A stretch of DNA of 64,000 bases, taken from positions 1,364,001 to 1,428,000 of the forward strand of contig NZ_CP126161.1 in assembly GCF_030127105.1 (NCBI RefSeq). Direction: 5' to 3'. Under the pieces are notes generated by a model. The model was not told the origin of the DNA. It saw nothing but the letters and a program-made list of their open reading frames with translations, and did no database searches. The DNA comes from Haloarcula pelagica (GTDB taxonomy: Archaea > Halobacteriota > Halobacteria > Halobacteriales > Haloarculaceae). The position numbers and the translations under genes are program-made. Of this stretch, positions 33,976-43,478 are shown piece after piece (positions within the stretch are counted from its first letter, which is position 1; each line of letters opens with the position of its first letter).

Positions 33976-35763
33976 TTACTCCAGCTGGTGGTAGTCCAGT
34001 TCGTAGCCGGCGTCCAGCGCCGCCTGGACGGCCTCGCTGGGGGACCCGATGGGGACCGTTTCGGACCGCATCCGCCCGAGATCGGCCCGTTCCAGCCTGA
34101 TGTTGCACTGCCAGTCGGGGTCACGCTCCTCGTGGTCGGTCCGGTAGTGTGCCCCGCGGGACTCCGTGCGTTCGAGCGCCCCCCGGAGGACCGCCTCTGC
34201 CGCGGTCAGCATGAACCCGAGGTCGACGGCGAACTCGAAGGACTCGCTGCTTGGCGGTCCCACGGCCGCGTCGTCCGCACGGCGGCGGATGTCCGCGACT
34301 GCGTCCAGTCCCGAACGGAGTCCAGCCTCGTCACGCAGGATCCCCGCGTGGTCCCACATGACGTGCTGGAGTTCGGTCACGAGGTCCCGGATCTCGGTCT
34401 CGCCGTCGGTGTCGGCGGTCGCCGCCAGCCCGGCGAAGTGGGGCTCGACGACGCTCCCGACGAGGGACTCGGGGATCGCTCCCGCCCCGTCGGAGCGCGC
34501 CGCGAGGTGACTCCCGGCGACGACGCCGTAGGCGACGGTCTCGGCCAGGGAGTTGCCGCCCAGTCGGTTCGCGCCGTGGACCCCAGCCATCGTCTCGCCG
34601 ATCGCGTAGAGGTTCTCGACATCGGTCTGGCCGTCGTCGTCGACCTCGACCCCACCCATGCCGTAGTGGGCCGTCGGCGCGACCTCGACGGGCCCGTCGG
34701 CCATGTCGACGCCCAGCGCCGCGAAGCGCTCGGACATCCGGGGGAGCCGCTCGCGGATGAACTCGCTCTCCCGGTGGGAGATGTCCAGGTAGACGCCGCC
34801 GTTTTCGGTGCCGCGGCCGGCGTCGATCTCGGTCGCGATCGCACGGGCGACGACATCCCGCGCGTCGAGTTCCATCTGGTCTGGCGAGTACCGCTCCATG
34901 AACCGCTCGCCGTCGGCGTTGTAGAGTCGCCCGCCCTCACCGCGGACCGCTTCCGTGACGAGGCGGCCGCTCCAGGGCGCCCAGTCGGGGTCGGCTTCGT
35001 CGACGGCCATCCCGGTCGGGTGGAACTGGACGAACTCCATGTCGAGCAGCGTCGCTCCGGCGTCGTAGGCCAGCGCCGGGCCGTCGCCGTTGTTCTCGTC
35101 GTCGCGGGAAGTGTGGCGGTCGTAGATCGACGCGTACCCACCGGCCGCGAGGACGACGTGGTCGGCGTCGAACAGCAGAAACTCGCCGGTATCCATGTCG
35201 AATCCGAGGGCGCCGTAACAGGTCCAGCCGTCCGAGACGAGTTTCGTGATCATCACGTTCTCGCGGTAGGGGATTTCGAGTTCCCGGGCGCGCTCGACGA
35301 GCGTGTCGAGCATCGACTCCCCGGTGTGGTCGCCGGCGAAAGCCGTCCGCCGGAACGACTGGGCGCCGAAGTACCGCTGGTCGATCTCGCCGTCCTCGGT
35401 CCGGGAGAAGGCCATCCCCCACTCGTCGAGTTCCCGCAACCGGTCGGGCATCTGTCGGGTGACGGCCTCGACCTTCTCGGGATCGTTGAGGAAGTGCCCC
35501 TCTTTCAGCGTGTCGGCCGCGTGGATCGTCCAGTCGTCCTCGGGGTCGTGGGTGCCGAGCGCGCCGTTGATGCCGCCACGGGCCCACGTCGTGTGGGCGT
35601 CGCCGTGACCGCGCTTGCCAAGCACCAGCACGTCCTCGACGCCGGCCTCGGCGAGTTCGATCGCCGTCCGGGCGCCAGCGGCCCCCGCACCGACGATCAG
35701 GACGCCGACATCGATGCGTACGTAGTCGGTCTGTCGGTTCTGGCCCGCATCCCTGTCGTTCAT
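33976..35763 (-). CDS. FAD-dependent oxidoreductase (SdhA/FrdA/NadB family), stand-alone
   Basis: A 595-residue flavoprotein. The dinucleotide motif VLIVGAGAAGARTAIELAEAG lies near residue 20, followed by ARGGINGALG, the active-site QFHPTG, the RGEGGRLYN segment and AHYGMGGVEV. The last is closer to succinate dehydrogenase/fumarate reductase than to L-aspartate oxidase. A C-terminal helical domain with ESRGAHYRTDHEERD completes the SdhA plan. No SdhB, C or D genes and no nadA or nadC are adjacent. The ATG at 35763 lies about 25 bp after a minus-strand TTATCC box. The family is secure and the substrate is not. Confidence 0.87.
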   Translation of the reverse strand: MNDRDAGQNRQTDYVRIDVGVLIVGAGAAGARTAIELAEAGVEDVLVLGKRGHGDAHTTWARGGINGALGTHDPEDDWTIHAADTLKEGHFLNDPEKVEAVTRQMPDRLRELDEWGMAFSRTEDGEIDQRYFGAQSFRRTAFAGDHTGESMLDTLVERARELEIPYRENVMITKLVSDGWTCYGALGFDMDTGEFLLFDADHVVLAAGGYASIYDRHTSRDDENNGDGPALAYDAGATLLDMEFVQFHPTGMAVDEADPDWAPWSGRLVTEAVRGEGGRLYNADGERFMERYSPDQMELDARDVVARAIATEIDAGRGTENGGVYLDISHRESEFIRERLPRMSERFAALGVDMADGPVEVAPTAHYGMGGVEVDDDGQTDVENLYAIGETMAGVHGANRLGGNSLAETVAYGVVAGSHLAARSDGAGAIPESLVGSVVEPHFAGLAATADTDGETEIRDLVTELQHVMWDHAGILRDEAGLRSGLDAVADIRRRADDAAVGPPSSESFEFAVDLGFMLTAAEAVLRGALERTESRGAHYRTDHEERDPDWQCNIRLERADLGRMRSETVPIGSPSEAVQAALDAGYELDYHQLE

Positions 35764-35819
35764 GTCTACTATTGGGGTCGAACACGGATAAGCCTCGCTC
35801 GCGCGCGCGGACGACGATC

Positions 35820-35861
35820 GTCCGGCCGCCACGTTCCACAGTCCGGCCGCCACGTTCCACA
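35820..35861. repeat. Perfect 21-bp tandem duplication
   Basis: A 21-bp unit beginning GTCCGGCCGCCACG occurs twice head to tail without any spacer or mismatch (35820-35840 and 35841-35861). It lies in the divergent region between the flavoprotein gene and the histidine kinase gene, upstream of the flavoprotein TATA box. It may duplicate a regulator site or be a recent slippage event. Confidence 0.8.
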
Positions 35862-35956
35862 CGCCTGCGGCGTCCCCTGTTCGGGCCCGGATTCGCAATA
35901 GACGTACGTACCGGACATAGAAGGATTCAAACCACTGATTTCGTCTCTGTACACAC

Positions 35957-37156
35957 ATGGGCGAGTCCGCATCCGGCGTCGAATCCGACACCGCGCTGAA
36001 GCTCCGTGGTCTCCACGATGTCACCCGGGAGATGATGGAGAGCGACTCCCGACAGGCGGTGTTCGAGACGGCGACGGCCGCCGCCGTCGAGTTGCTGGAG
36101 TTCCCGTACAACACCGTTCGGATGTACGACCCCGAGCGCGACGTGCTCCACCCGGTCGCCGCGTCGCCGGCCCTGGTCGAGAGCGCCGGTGACAGGCCGA
36201 CGTACGACCGCAGCGAATCGGTCCAGTGGGAGGCCCTGACAGACGACGAGATCCTGGTCTATCAGGAGGTGGAGACGATCCAGGACGCCGTCTCCCGCGA
36301 CGGCGGCGGGAGCATGATCGTCGTCCCCGTCGGCGACCGGTACGTGTTGACGCTCGGGTCGCCGACCTCGCAGGCGATCAGCGAGAGCGACATCGAACTC
36401 GTCCGGGTGTTCCGGGCCAACCTGGAGACGGCCGTCGACCGCGTCGAGACGGTCCAGAAACTGCGGACACGTAAGCGGCGTCTGCAACAGAAAAACGAGC
36501 GGCTCGACCGCCTCAGCGGCATGATCGCCCACGAGTTCCGGAACCCGCTGACGATCATCTCCGGCCAGTTCGACTTCATCGAGGGCCGGGAGAGCGATCA
36601 AGAGCATCTGGCGACGGCCCGCCGGGCCGTCGATCGGATGGACCGGCTGACGGAGAACCTGCTCGATCTCGTCCGGAACGACACGCTGGGAGGGGCGACC
36701 GAACCCATCAGGCTCGACGAGTTCGCCGTCGGCGTGTTCCGGGAGGTCGCTCCGTCCTCGGCCTCGATCGTCACGCTCGGTCCGATCACGGTCACGGCGA
36801 ACAGGGCTCGCTTGCGGACGGTCCTCGAGAACCTGTTCGACAACGCGGTCGACCACGGGACCATCGACGCCGTGGTCTGGGTCGGGACGCTGGAAGACGG
36901 CGGGTTCTACGTCGCCGACGACGGCCCCGGGTTTCAGACGGACGACGTGGAGGATGTCTTCTCGTACCGTCACACGAGCGGGACCAACGGCGTCGGACTC
37001 GGACTCGCGATCGTGCGGGACATCGCGTCGGCCCACGGCTGGGAGATCACGGTCGGGGAGAGCCGGGTCGGCGGCGCGCGGATCGCGTTCCACGAGCACG
37101 CGGACACGCGACCGCGGGGAGCGAGTGCCGACCCACAGCCTGACGGCGGTTCGTAG
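35957..37156 (+). CDS. GAF-domain sensor histidine kinase
   Basis: A 399-residue soluble kinase. Residues about 15-165 form a GAF-type sensor (QAVFETATAAAVELLEFPYNT and later VPVGDRYVLTLGS). A short coiled coil leads into the H-box IAHEFRNPLT with H192. The N-box ENLFDNAVDHG and the G-boxes VADDGPGF and GVGLGLAIV follow. No membrane segment and no receiver domain are present, and no response regulator is adjacent, as is common for haloarchaeal kinases. The tail of about 25 residues is disordered. The signal is unknown. Confidence 0.92.
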   Translation: MGESASGVESDTALKLRGLHDVTREMMESDSRQAVFETATAAAVELLEFPYNTVRMYDPERDVLHPVAASPALVESAGDRPTYDRSESVQWEALTDDEILVYQEVETIQDAVSRDGGGSMIVVPVGDRYVLTLGSPTSQAISESDIELVRVFRANLETAVDRVETVQKLRTRKRRLQQKNERLDRLSGMIAHEFRNPLTIISGQFDFIEGRESDQEHLATARRAVDRMDRLTENLLDLVRNDTLGGATEPIRLDEFAVGVFREVAPSSASIVTLGPITVTANRARLRTVLENLFDNAVDHGTIDAVVWVGTLEDGGFYVADDGPGFQTDDVEDVFSYRHTSGTNGVGLGLAIVRDIASAHGWEITVGESRVGGARIAFHEHADTRPRGASADPQPDGGS

Positions 37157-37262
37157 TCGAGCGTCGGTGTGTCACCGGGAACCGCGTGGCACAATAGGGC
37201 GCTATAGCGCTCCTAGTAAGCGCTACTTAGCAGCGGCCGGGAAAGCGAGACGAGGGCAGGAG

Positions 37263-37380
37263 ATGCGACCACCCAGATTCTCCCCCGGCGTCGAGGCACA
37301 GCACAGACGGATACCGGCGGACGCCTACGAGACGATCTACGTGATCGGCGACGTACACGGCTGCCGATGGAGGCGGCTAC
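37263..37380 (+). pseudogene. 5' remnant of a Ser/Thr-phosphatase-like metallophosphoesterase gene
   Basis: From the ATG at 37263 the frame reads MRPPRFSPGVEAQHRRIP and then YETIYVIGDVHGC. GDVHG is the first metal motif of the calcineurin/PPP phosphatases, and in intact haloarchaeal proteins it lies close to the N-terminus as here. After this motif the similarity stops and the frame runs into sequence antisense to the end of the DMT transporter gene. The other metal motifs (GDxxDRG, GNHE) are absent. This looks like a gene truncated by a deletion at about 37360. Confidence 0.55.
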
Positions 37381-37387
37381 CGGAATC

Positions 37388-38278
37388 TCAGCCCCCGACG
37401 ACCAGCACGACGCCGGCGACGAGGACGACGACGGCCCCGACGAGCCGTGCGGTCACCCGTTCCTCGCGCCCCAGGAACAGGGCCGAGCCGACGACGACGA
37501 GTAACGGACTCGCGCCCAGGACCGGCGCGACCACCGAGACGGGCGCCCTGTCCAGTGCCGCGAGGTAGGTCCCGAGGTAGGCGGTGTTCGCGAGCGCCGT
37601 CACCAGCGTCCACCGGTCGGGTCGTGCCGGCCACGGGCGACGCTCCCGGAGTCTGCGGACCAGGAGATACAGCCCGAACCCCGACGCCGCGGCGACGACC
37701 CGTACGGTCACGCCGACGAGTGCGGGCGTCCCCTCGGCCAGCCCCGTCCTCGTGAACACCGGATCGAGTCCGAGCAACAGCGCCGCCGCCAGCGGGAAGC
37801 CGATATCGACCCACGCGCGTCGCCCCGCGGGAGTGAGGGGGCTGGCCCGAGTGTCCCACGACACCGCCACCGCGCCGCCGACCAGGAGGACGACGCCGAC
37901 CGCGAGCGTCGTCGTGAGCGGTTCGTCCAACAGCAGGACGGCACCGAGGACCGCGACGAGCGGGAACGTCGACTTCAGCGGCTCGGCGCGACTCGCACCC
38001 AGTCGCTGGATGCCGACGAACAGCGCGACTCTGGCCAGCAGCGAGCCCAGGAGCCCGCCGACGGCGAACGCGACCACCGAGCGCGCCGTCAGTCCGTACG
38101 GCGGGCCGTAGACGACGGCCGTGACCGGGAGCAAGACGAGAAGGTTGACCGCGAAGACACCCGCGACGAGGTCGGTCAGGGATCGGGTCCGCGTGCTCAC
38201 GCGGACAGCGAGGCTCTGTGCTGCGAGTGCGACCGCCGCCAGGACGGCGAACCCGACGCCCAGTGTGCCCGCCACCAT
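37388..38278 (-). CDS. EamA/DMT-family transporter
   Basis: A protein of 296 residues from the ATG at 38278, or 310 if the ATG at 38320 is used. It has ten predicted hydrophobic segments arranged as two EamA repeats; the typical GASRAEPLKSTFPLVAVLGAVL stretch closes the first half and SVVAPVLGASPLLVVVGSALF the second. Such carriers move metabolites or amino acids across the membrane. The shorter start is preferred because it begins at the first membrane segment. It follows metX by about 58 bp in the same direction, so an association with methionine metabolism is possible but unproven. Confidence 0.83.
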   Translation of the reverse strand: MVAGTLGVGFAVLAAVALAAQSLAVRVSTRTRSLTDLVAGVFAVNLLVLLPVTAVVYGPPYGLTARSVVAFAVGGLLGSLLARVALFVGIQRLGASRAEPLKSTFPLVAVLGAVLLLDEPLTTTLAVGVVLLVGGAVAVSWDTRASPLTPAGRRAWVDIGFPLAAALLLGLDPVFTRTGLAEGTPALVGVTVRVVAAASGFGLYLLVRRLRERRPWPARPDRWTLVTALANTAYLGTYLAALDRAPVSVVAPVLGASPLLVVVGSALFLGREERVTARLVGAVVVLVAGVVLVVGG

Positions 38279-38336
38279 CGGTTCTGCCCCGAGACAGGAG
38301 GGGGCGTCGCTTGAATCCACGTGGTCGAGGAGTCGC

Positions 38337-39539
38337 TTAGCGCGAGAAGAGGCTGTTGTGGACCGGCGCGAAGTCGGACTCCTCGGTCTCGACCTCGACG
38401 GTGTCCGAGACGGCGTTGCCCTCGATCCCCGAATCGAGGAAGTCCGCCAGCGGCGGGCCGACGCTGTCCGGTTCGACCAGGAAGGCGTCGTGGCCGTAGT
38501 CGGAGTCGACGACGTGGTGGGCCACGTCGGTGTCGGTCTCCCGCAGCGCGTCGGCCAGGGCCTCGGACTGCTGGGTCGTGAAGTGCCAGTCCCCGGTAAA
38601 GGACATCACGAGCGCCGACCCGTCGAAAGCCGCGAGCGCGTCGGCGTCCGATTCGAAGCCACTGGCCAGGTCGTAGTTGTCCATCGCCCGCGTCAGGTAG
38701 AGGTAGCTGTTGGCGTCGAACCGCTCGACGAACTTCGAGGCGTTGTAGTCGAGATACGACTCCACGTCACGGTACGGGAAGAAACGCCCGGCGGGGTCGA
38801 CCGGGAAGGCCCGCTCGGCCTCCCGGGTGGCCGCCCGGCGGCCGAAGCGCCGCTCCATGCTGGATTTCGAGAAGTACATGACGTGACCGATCTCGCGGGC
38901 CAGGGCCAGCCCCTCGTCGGGGTGGTCCCCATCGTAGTAGTTCCCCCCGTTCCAGTTCGGGTCGGTGGTGATCGCCCGGCGGGCGATGCCGTCGAGCGCG
39001 AGACACTGGGGGTCCAGCCGACCGGCGGCGGCGATGGGCACGAGTTTCTCGACGTGGTCGGGGTGGCGTTTGGCCCACTCCAGGACGTTCATGCCGCCGA
39101 CGCTGCCGCCGACGACCGCGTAGAGGTGGGGAATCCCGAGTTCGTCCAGCAGCGCGCGCTGGGCCTCCGTCCAGTCGGCGACCGTCACGGGCGGGAACTC
39201 CGGGCCGTACGGGTCGCCCGTCTCGGGATTCGTACTCGGCGGGCCGCTGGAGCCGTAACACGACCCTGGAACGTTGACACAGACGACGAAGTACTCGGTG
39301 GTGTCGATGGCCTTGCCCGGCCCGACGATGTCGTCCCACCAGGCGTAGGCCTGGTCGCTGTCCTCGAAGCGGCCCTGTGAGGCGACGTGGGCGCTGCCGG
39401 TCAGCGCGTGACAGACCAGGACGGCGTTGTCGCCCTCGAACTCGCCGTAGGTCTCGTAGGCCAGTTCCAGATCGGGGATCGTCTCCCCACACTGGAACTC
39501 GAAGGCCCCCAGCGAGACGGTCTCGTGGTCGACGGGCAT
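38337..39539 (-). CDS. metX: Homoserine O-acetyltransferase
   Basis: A 400-residue alpha/beta hydrolase-fold acyltransferase. The nucleophile S146 lies in [10 protein letters not shown], and the C-terminal [14 protein letters not shown] segment contains the catalytic Asp and His region. [11 protein letters not shown] and GPGKAIDT are typical of MetX. It acetylates homoserine with acetyl-CoA for methionine synthesis. One base separates it from the upstream metY gene, giving a metY-metX operon read leftward. MetX enzymes can use acetyl- or succinyl-CoA; the sequence was not examined at that level. Confidence 0.93.
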   Translation of the reverse strand: MPVDHETVSLGAFEFQCGETIPDLELAYETYGEFEGDNAVLVCHALTGSAHVASQGRFEDSDQAYAWWDDIVGPGKAIDTTEYFVVCVNVPGSCYGSSGPPSTNPETGDPYGPEFPPVTVADWTEAQRALLDELGIPHLYAVVGGSVGGMNVLEWAKRHPDHVEKLVPIAAAGRLDPQCLALDGIARRAITTDPNWNGGNYYDGDHPDEGLALAREIGHVMYFSKSSMERRFGRRAATREAERAFPVDPAGRFFPYRDVESYLDYNASKFVERFDANSYLYLTRAMDNYDLASGFESDADALAAFDGSALVMSFTGDWHFTTQQSEALADALRETDTDVAHHVVDSDYGHDAFLVEPDSVGPPLADFLDSGIEGNAVSDTVEVETEESDFAPVHNSLFSR

Positions 39540-39540
39540 C

Positions 39541-40827
39541 TCAGCGCACCTCCTCGATGGCGCTGTCGATGTCGGCGATCACGTCGGCCGGGTCCTCGAT
39601 ACCGACGCTCATCCGAACCAGGTCCGGCCGGACGCCGCTCTCGCGCTGTTCGGCCGCCGAGAGCTGGGCGTGGGTCGTCGATGCGGGGTGGATCACGAGC
39701 GTCTTCGCGTCGCCGATGTTGGCCAGGAACTTCGCCAGATCTGTGCGCTCGCAGAACTGCCGGCCGGCGTCGTAGCCGCCGTCGAGGCCGAACGTGACGA
39801 CGCCGCCGAACCCGCCCGAGAGGTACTCGGTCGCGAGGTCGTGGGTCTCGTGGGATTCGAGGCCGGGGTAGGTGACCCAGGAGACTTCGGGGTGGTCCTG
39901 GAGGTGTCGGGCGACGGTCAGGGCGTTCTCGCAGTGGCGCTCCATCCGCAGGGCCAGCGTCTCCGTCCCCTGGAGCGTTGCCCAGGCGTCGAACGGTTTC
40001 TGGCCGTCGCCCAGCGAGCGCAGGCCTCGCTGGCGGGCGGCCATCGCGAACGCTCTGTCCCCGAACCGCTCGGCGAAGTTCGTGTCGAAGGCGGGGTTCT
40101 GGGCGCCCATCTCGGGGAACTTCTCGGGGTAGTCGCCCCAGGGGAACGAACCGCCGTCGACGAGGACGCCGCCGACGGTCGAGCCCGAGCCGTGGATCCA
40201 CTTCGTCGTCGACTCCCAGACGATGTCCGCACCGTGGTCCAGCGGGTTACACAGCGCCGGCGTGCCGAAGGTGTTGTCGACGAACAGCGGGACGCCGTGG
40301 TCGTGGGCCACGTCGGCGATCGCTTCGAGGGGCGGGACCACAAGCGAGGGGTTGCCGATGGCCTCGACGTGGACGTAGGCGGTGTCGTCGTCGATGGCCG
40401 CGGCGTAGGCGTCGGGGTCGAGCGTGTCGACGAAGCGGGCCTCGATCCCCCGCCGGCTGGCGGTACTCGTGAGATAGCTGTGGGTGCCGCCGTAGATCGA
40501 AGAGGAGGAGACGACGTTGTCGCCGGCCGACGCGAGCACGAGCGTCCCGGCGTCCAGGGCGGCCATCCCCGACCCGGTGGCGACGGCGTCGACGCCGTTC
40601 TCCAGGGAAGCAAGCCGGTGTTCGAGCATCCGCACTGTCGGGTTGTCGAAGCGGGAGTAGACGTTGCCGTCGTCTTCGAGGGCGTACCGGTCGGCCGCCG
40701 TCTCGGCGTCCTCGAAGACGTACGAGGAGGTCTGGTAGATCGGGGGAGCACACGCGCCCGTCGCCGGGTCGGGCTCCTCCTGCCCGGCGTGCACACAGCG
40801 TGTCCCGAACGCGTACTGGTCGGTCAT
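39541..40827 (-). CDS. metY: O-acetylhomoserine aminocarboxypropyltransferase
   Basis: A 428-residue PLP enzyme of the Cys/Met metabolism family. The Lys that binds PLP lies in [15 protein letters not shown]; the N-terminal [14 protein letters not shown] and the [13 protein letters not shown] segments are diagnostic of the sulfhydrylase branch. It makes homocysteine from O-acetylhomoserine and sulfide, so together with MetX it forms a direct-sulfhydrylation route. The ATG at 40827 is chosen because a minus-strand TTATAG box at 40855-40860 lies about 30 bp upstream; the in-frame ATG at 40854 would lie at that box. Confidence 0.93.
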   Translation of the reverse strand: MTDQYAFGTRCVHAGQEEPDPATGACAPPIYQTSSYVFEDAETAADRYALEDDGNVYSRFDNPTVRMLEHRLASLENGVDAVATGSGMAALDAGTLVLASAGDNVVSSSSIYGGTHSYLTSTASRRGIEARFVDTLDPDAYAAAIDDDTAYVHVEAIGNPSLVVPPLEAIADVAHDHGVPLFVDNTFGTPALCNPLDHGADIVWESTTKWIHGSGSTVGGVLVDGGSFPWGDYPEKFPEMGAQNPAFDTNFAERFGDRAFAMAARQRGLRSLGDGQKPFDAWATLQGTETLALRMERHCENALTVARHLQDHPEVSWVTYPGLESHETHDLATEYLSGGFGGVVTFGLDGGYDAGRQFCERTDLAKFLANIGDAKTLVIHPASTTHAQLSAAEQRESGVRPDLVRMSVGIEDPADVIADIDSAIEEVR

Positions 40828-40852
40828 GTGCAGTATGCATATATCTCCAAAC

Positions 40853-40860
40853 ATCTATAA
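40853..40860 (-). promoter_or_regulatory. TATA box for metY-metX
   Basis: On the minus strand TTATAGAT, about 28-33 bp before the ATG at 40827. A second AT-rich string lies nearer the ATG at 40837-40846 but is too close for a leaderless start. Confidence 0.5.
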
Positions 40861-40938
40861 CCACGAGTTACGGCAATACTCTCCCCGTGTGAACGCACCA
40901 CAACCAGCGTATTTGTCGCTGGCCCACGAGGGCAGGAT

Positions 40939-41892
40939 ATGGACCACGAGAGCGCCGGTGTCGCCTGCCAGCGGATCCTCGACGCGGTCGGGAGCGCGGT
41001 GGTGGCCGACGAGTCGTTTCTGGAGACGGTGCTGACTGGGATCCTCGCGAGAGGGCACGTCCTGCTCGAGGACGTGCCCGGGACCGGCAAGACGCTGACC
41101 GCGCGCTCCTTTGCGACCGTGCTGGACCTCTCCTTTTCGCGCATCCAGTTCACGCCGGACCTGCTGCCCGCGGACGTGACCGGCTCGAACGTCTACGACG
41201 AGGCGAGCGGCGAGTTCGACTTCCAGCCCGGCCCGATCTTCGGGAACGTGGTGCTCGCCGACGAGATCAACCGCGCGCCGCCCAAGACCCAGGCGGCGCT
41301 GCTGGAGGCGATGGGCGAGCGCCAGGTGACCGTCGACGGCCAGACCCACCCGCTGCCGGAGCCGTTCTTCGTCATCGCGACCCAGAACCCCGTCGAACAC
41401 GAGGGGACCTTCGGGCTGCCCGAGGCCCAGCGGGACCGCTTCGTCGTCAAGACCGAGATGGGGTATCCCGACTTCGCCGGCGAGCGTGACCTGATCGACC
41501 GCCGGGCCGACCGGACCGAACAGGCCCCGAGCGTCGCCGATATCGTCGATCACCGCCAGGTCCCCGCGCTCCAGGCGGCCGCCGAGACGGTCGCCGTCGA
41601 CGGGGCGCTCCGGGACTACGTCGTGGAACTGGGCCGGGAGACCCGCGACGACGACCGGGTCGACGTTGGCGTCTCGCCCCGTGGAATCCAGCGGCTGTTC
41701 GAGGCCGCCAGGGCGCGGGCGGTGATCGACGGACGCGACTACGTCGTCCCGGACGACATCCGCGGGGTCGTCGAGCAGGTGTTCGCTCACCGACTGGTCC
41801 TGACCGCCGACGCCGACGTGCGCGGGACCGATCCCGCAGCCGTCGTCCGGGACGTGCTCGGCCGGGTCGACGTGCCTGCCGTCGACCCCTGA
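40939..41892 (+). CDS. MoxR-family AAA+ ATPase
   Basis: A 317-residue ATPase. Walker A is EDVPGTGKT (Lys 51), Walker B is VVLADEINRAPPKTQ, and sensor 1 lies in FVIATQNPVEHEGTF; a C-terminal lid domain follows. MoxR proteins act as chaperones that mature or insert partner proteins, classically DUF58/VWA proteins encoded nearby. Here the partners lie on the opposite strand and convergent, with stop codons abutting at 41892/41893. The reading frame is intact, in contrast to all four genes of the neighbouring unit. Confidence 0.92.
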   Translation: MDHESAGVACQRILDAVGSAVVADESFLETVLTGILARGHVLLEDVPGTGKTLTARSFATVLDLSFSRIQFTPDLLPADVTGSNVYDEASGEFDFQPGPIFGNVVLADEINRAPPKTQAALLEAMGERQVTVDGQTHPLPEPFFVIATQNPVEHEGTFGLPEAQRDRFVVKTEMGYPDFAGERDLIDRRADRTEQAPSVADIVDHRQVPALQAAAETVAVDGALRDYVVELGRETRDDDRVDVGVSPRGIQRLFEAARARAVIDGRDYVVPDDIRGVVEQVFAHRLVLTADADVRGTDPAAVVRDVLGRVDVPAVDP

Positions 41893-43478
41893 CTACCGGA
41901 GGGCGGCGACCAGCGCCAGGACGGCCAGGACACAGACGACGAGCGCGGCGAGCGCGGTCCCTGGCGGGACCGACAACGCGCCACCGGCACCCCCGGCGAG
42001 CGCCGCGGCGACACCGGCACCGACGCTCCCGACGGCGACGGTCCCGCCGACGTGGAGCAGTTCGGTCCGACGGGTGCCGACGGCCGCCCCGAGTTCGCGG
42101 CCGAGCGTCGCCCCGAACGCGCCGGCGTCCCAGACGACGACGGCGGCGACGATCCCCCGAGGACCAGCGCCGGCGACGCCGACAGCGTCCCCGCGGCTCC
42201 CGTCGCGACGAACAGCCCCGCCCCGGCGAGCGCCGCCTCGCTCCCCCGGTCGCCGACGTAGCCGACGAACAGGACGGTCCAGAGCGCGCCCGTCACCCCG
42301 ACGAGCGCGAGCAGCGACGCGGCCGTGAGCCCCACCGCGACGGTACGCGGCCCGTAGAACTCGATCGGAGCCGAGACGAGGGCGTCCACGGCGCCGGCCA
42401 GGAACGCCGGCGCCTCGGCCCGGACGAGCGCCGCCCCGCTGCTGACGACCGGGCCGCCGGCCACGAGCGCCGCCGCCGTCAGCCCGACGCCACCGACGTA
42501 CGGCGCCAGCACGAGTCCCACACGACCGGGCGCACGCCGGACCGTCCGGCGGAGCAGCCACACCGCGAGGACGACCGCGAGCGCGGCGAGCGTCGTCCAC
42601 CACAGCGCCAGCCTGAGGGCCGGCGACCCCGAGACGGCGACGGCGAGGTCGTAGAGCGCCGGGACCGTCTCGCTGATCGCCGACTGGCCGGCGAGCAGTT
42701 CGATCAGTCCGGCGGCGAGCGCCGCCAGCAGCGCCAGGAGTGCGAGCGCTCCCAGGCCCTGGCGGGTCCGCCCGAGGGCCGCCCGGATGTCCGGTCCCTC
42801 CGGTGTCGCCGACGCGAGTTCCGCCAGCGGGAGCGCGCCGACGGCACGCGAACCGAGCCACGCGGTCACGGCGACCAGAGACAGGAACACGCCGAGATGG
42901 GTCCGCCCGGGGGTCGGGGTCAGCAGCGGCCCGGCGACGACGCCTACGAGCGACGGCGAGCCGTCGGCGGAGAGGACGCCAGCGACGGGGATTACCAGGG
43001 CGACGGCCGCGACGACGGTCACGGGCAGCGCGGTCCGGGCGACGACCCCGGCGTAGCGCCCGACACGGGCGGTGTCGACGGCTCCGGCGGTCGCCGCCGC
43101 GGCGCCGAAGACGGCGAGGAGACAGCCGCCGACGACCAGCACCGTCGCCCCGATGTCGACCAGGATCGGTCGCGCCAGCGCGGGGCCGGCGACGGGGAAG
43201 GAAGCGACCACGAGCGCCGAAAGCGTCCACACGAAGGCCACGCCGGCCCCGGCCGCGATCGGGACCGCCAGGAGGCTCGCGAGCAGCGTTCGGCTCGCGC
43301 TCCGGCGCTGTCCGCCGACGAGGGCGAGCGCGACCGCCAGCCCGACGGCCGCCGGGACACCGACCGCCGCCTGGCGGCCGACCGGAACCGTCCCGAGCAA
43401 ACGGGTGACAAGCACCGCCGTCAGCCCGAGAACCACGCCGAGGCTCGTCCGCGGCAGCCTCGCCGGCGGGCCGGTCAC
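41893..43478 (-). pseudogene. Large multispanning membrane protein (DUF7519-like), frameshifted
   Basis: An intact version would have about 528 residues and more than ten hydrophobic segments, in the position where haloarchaeal MoxR-DUF58 clusters encode a DUF7519-type protein. The frame from the ATG at 43478 stays membrane-like to ALVLGG, then turns into Ser/Pro/Arg-rich nonsense. The frame offset by one continues with IVAAVVVWDAGAFGATLG and further hydrophobic helices to the stop at 41893. The break falls in a C-run on the plus strand (42154-42158): one base missing or two extra. The start overlaps the DUF58 stop by four bases. Confidence 0.72.
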
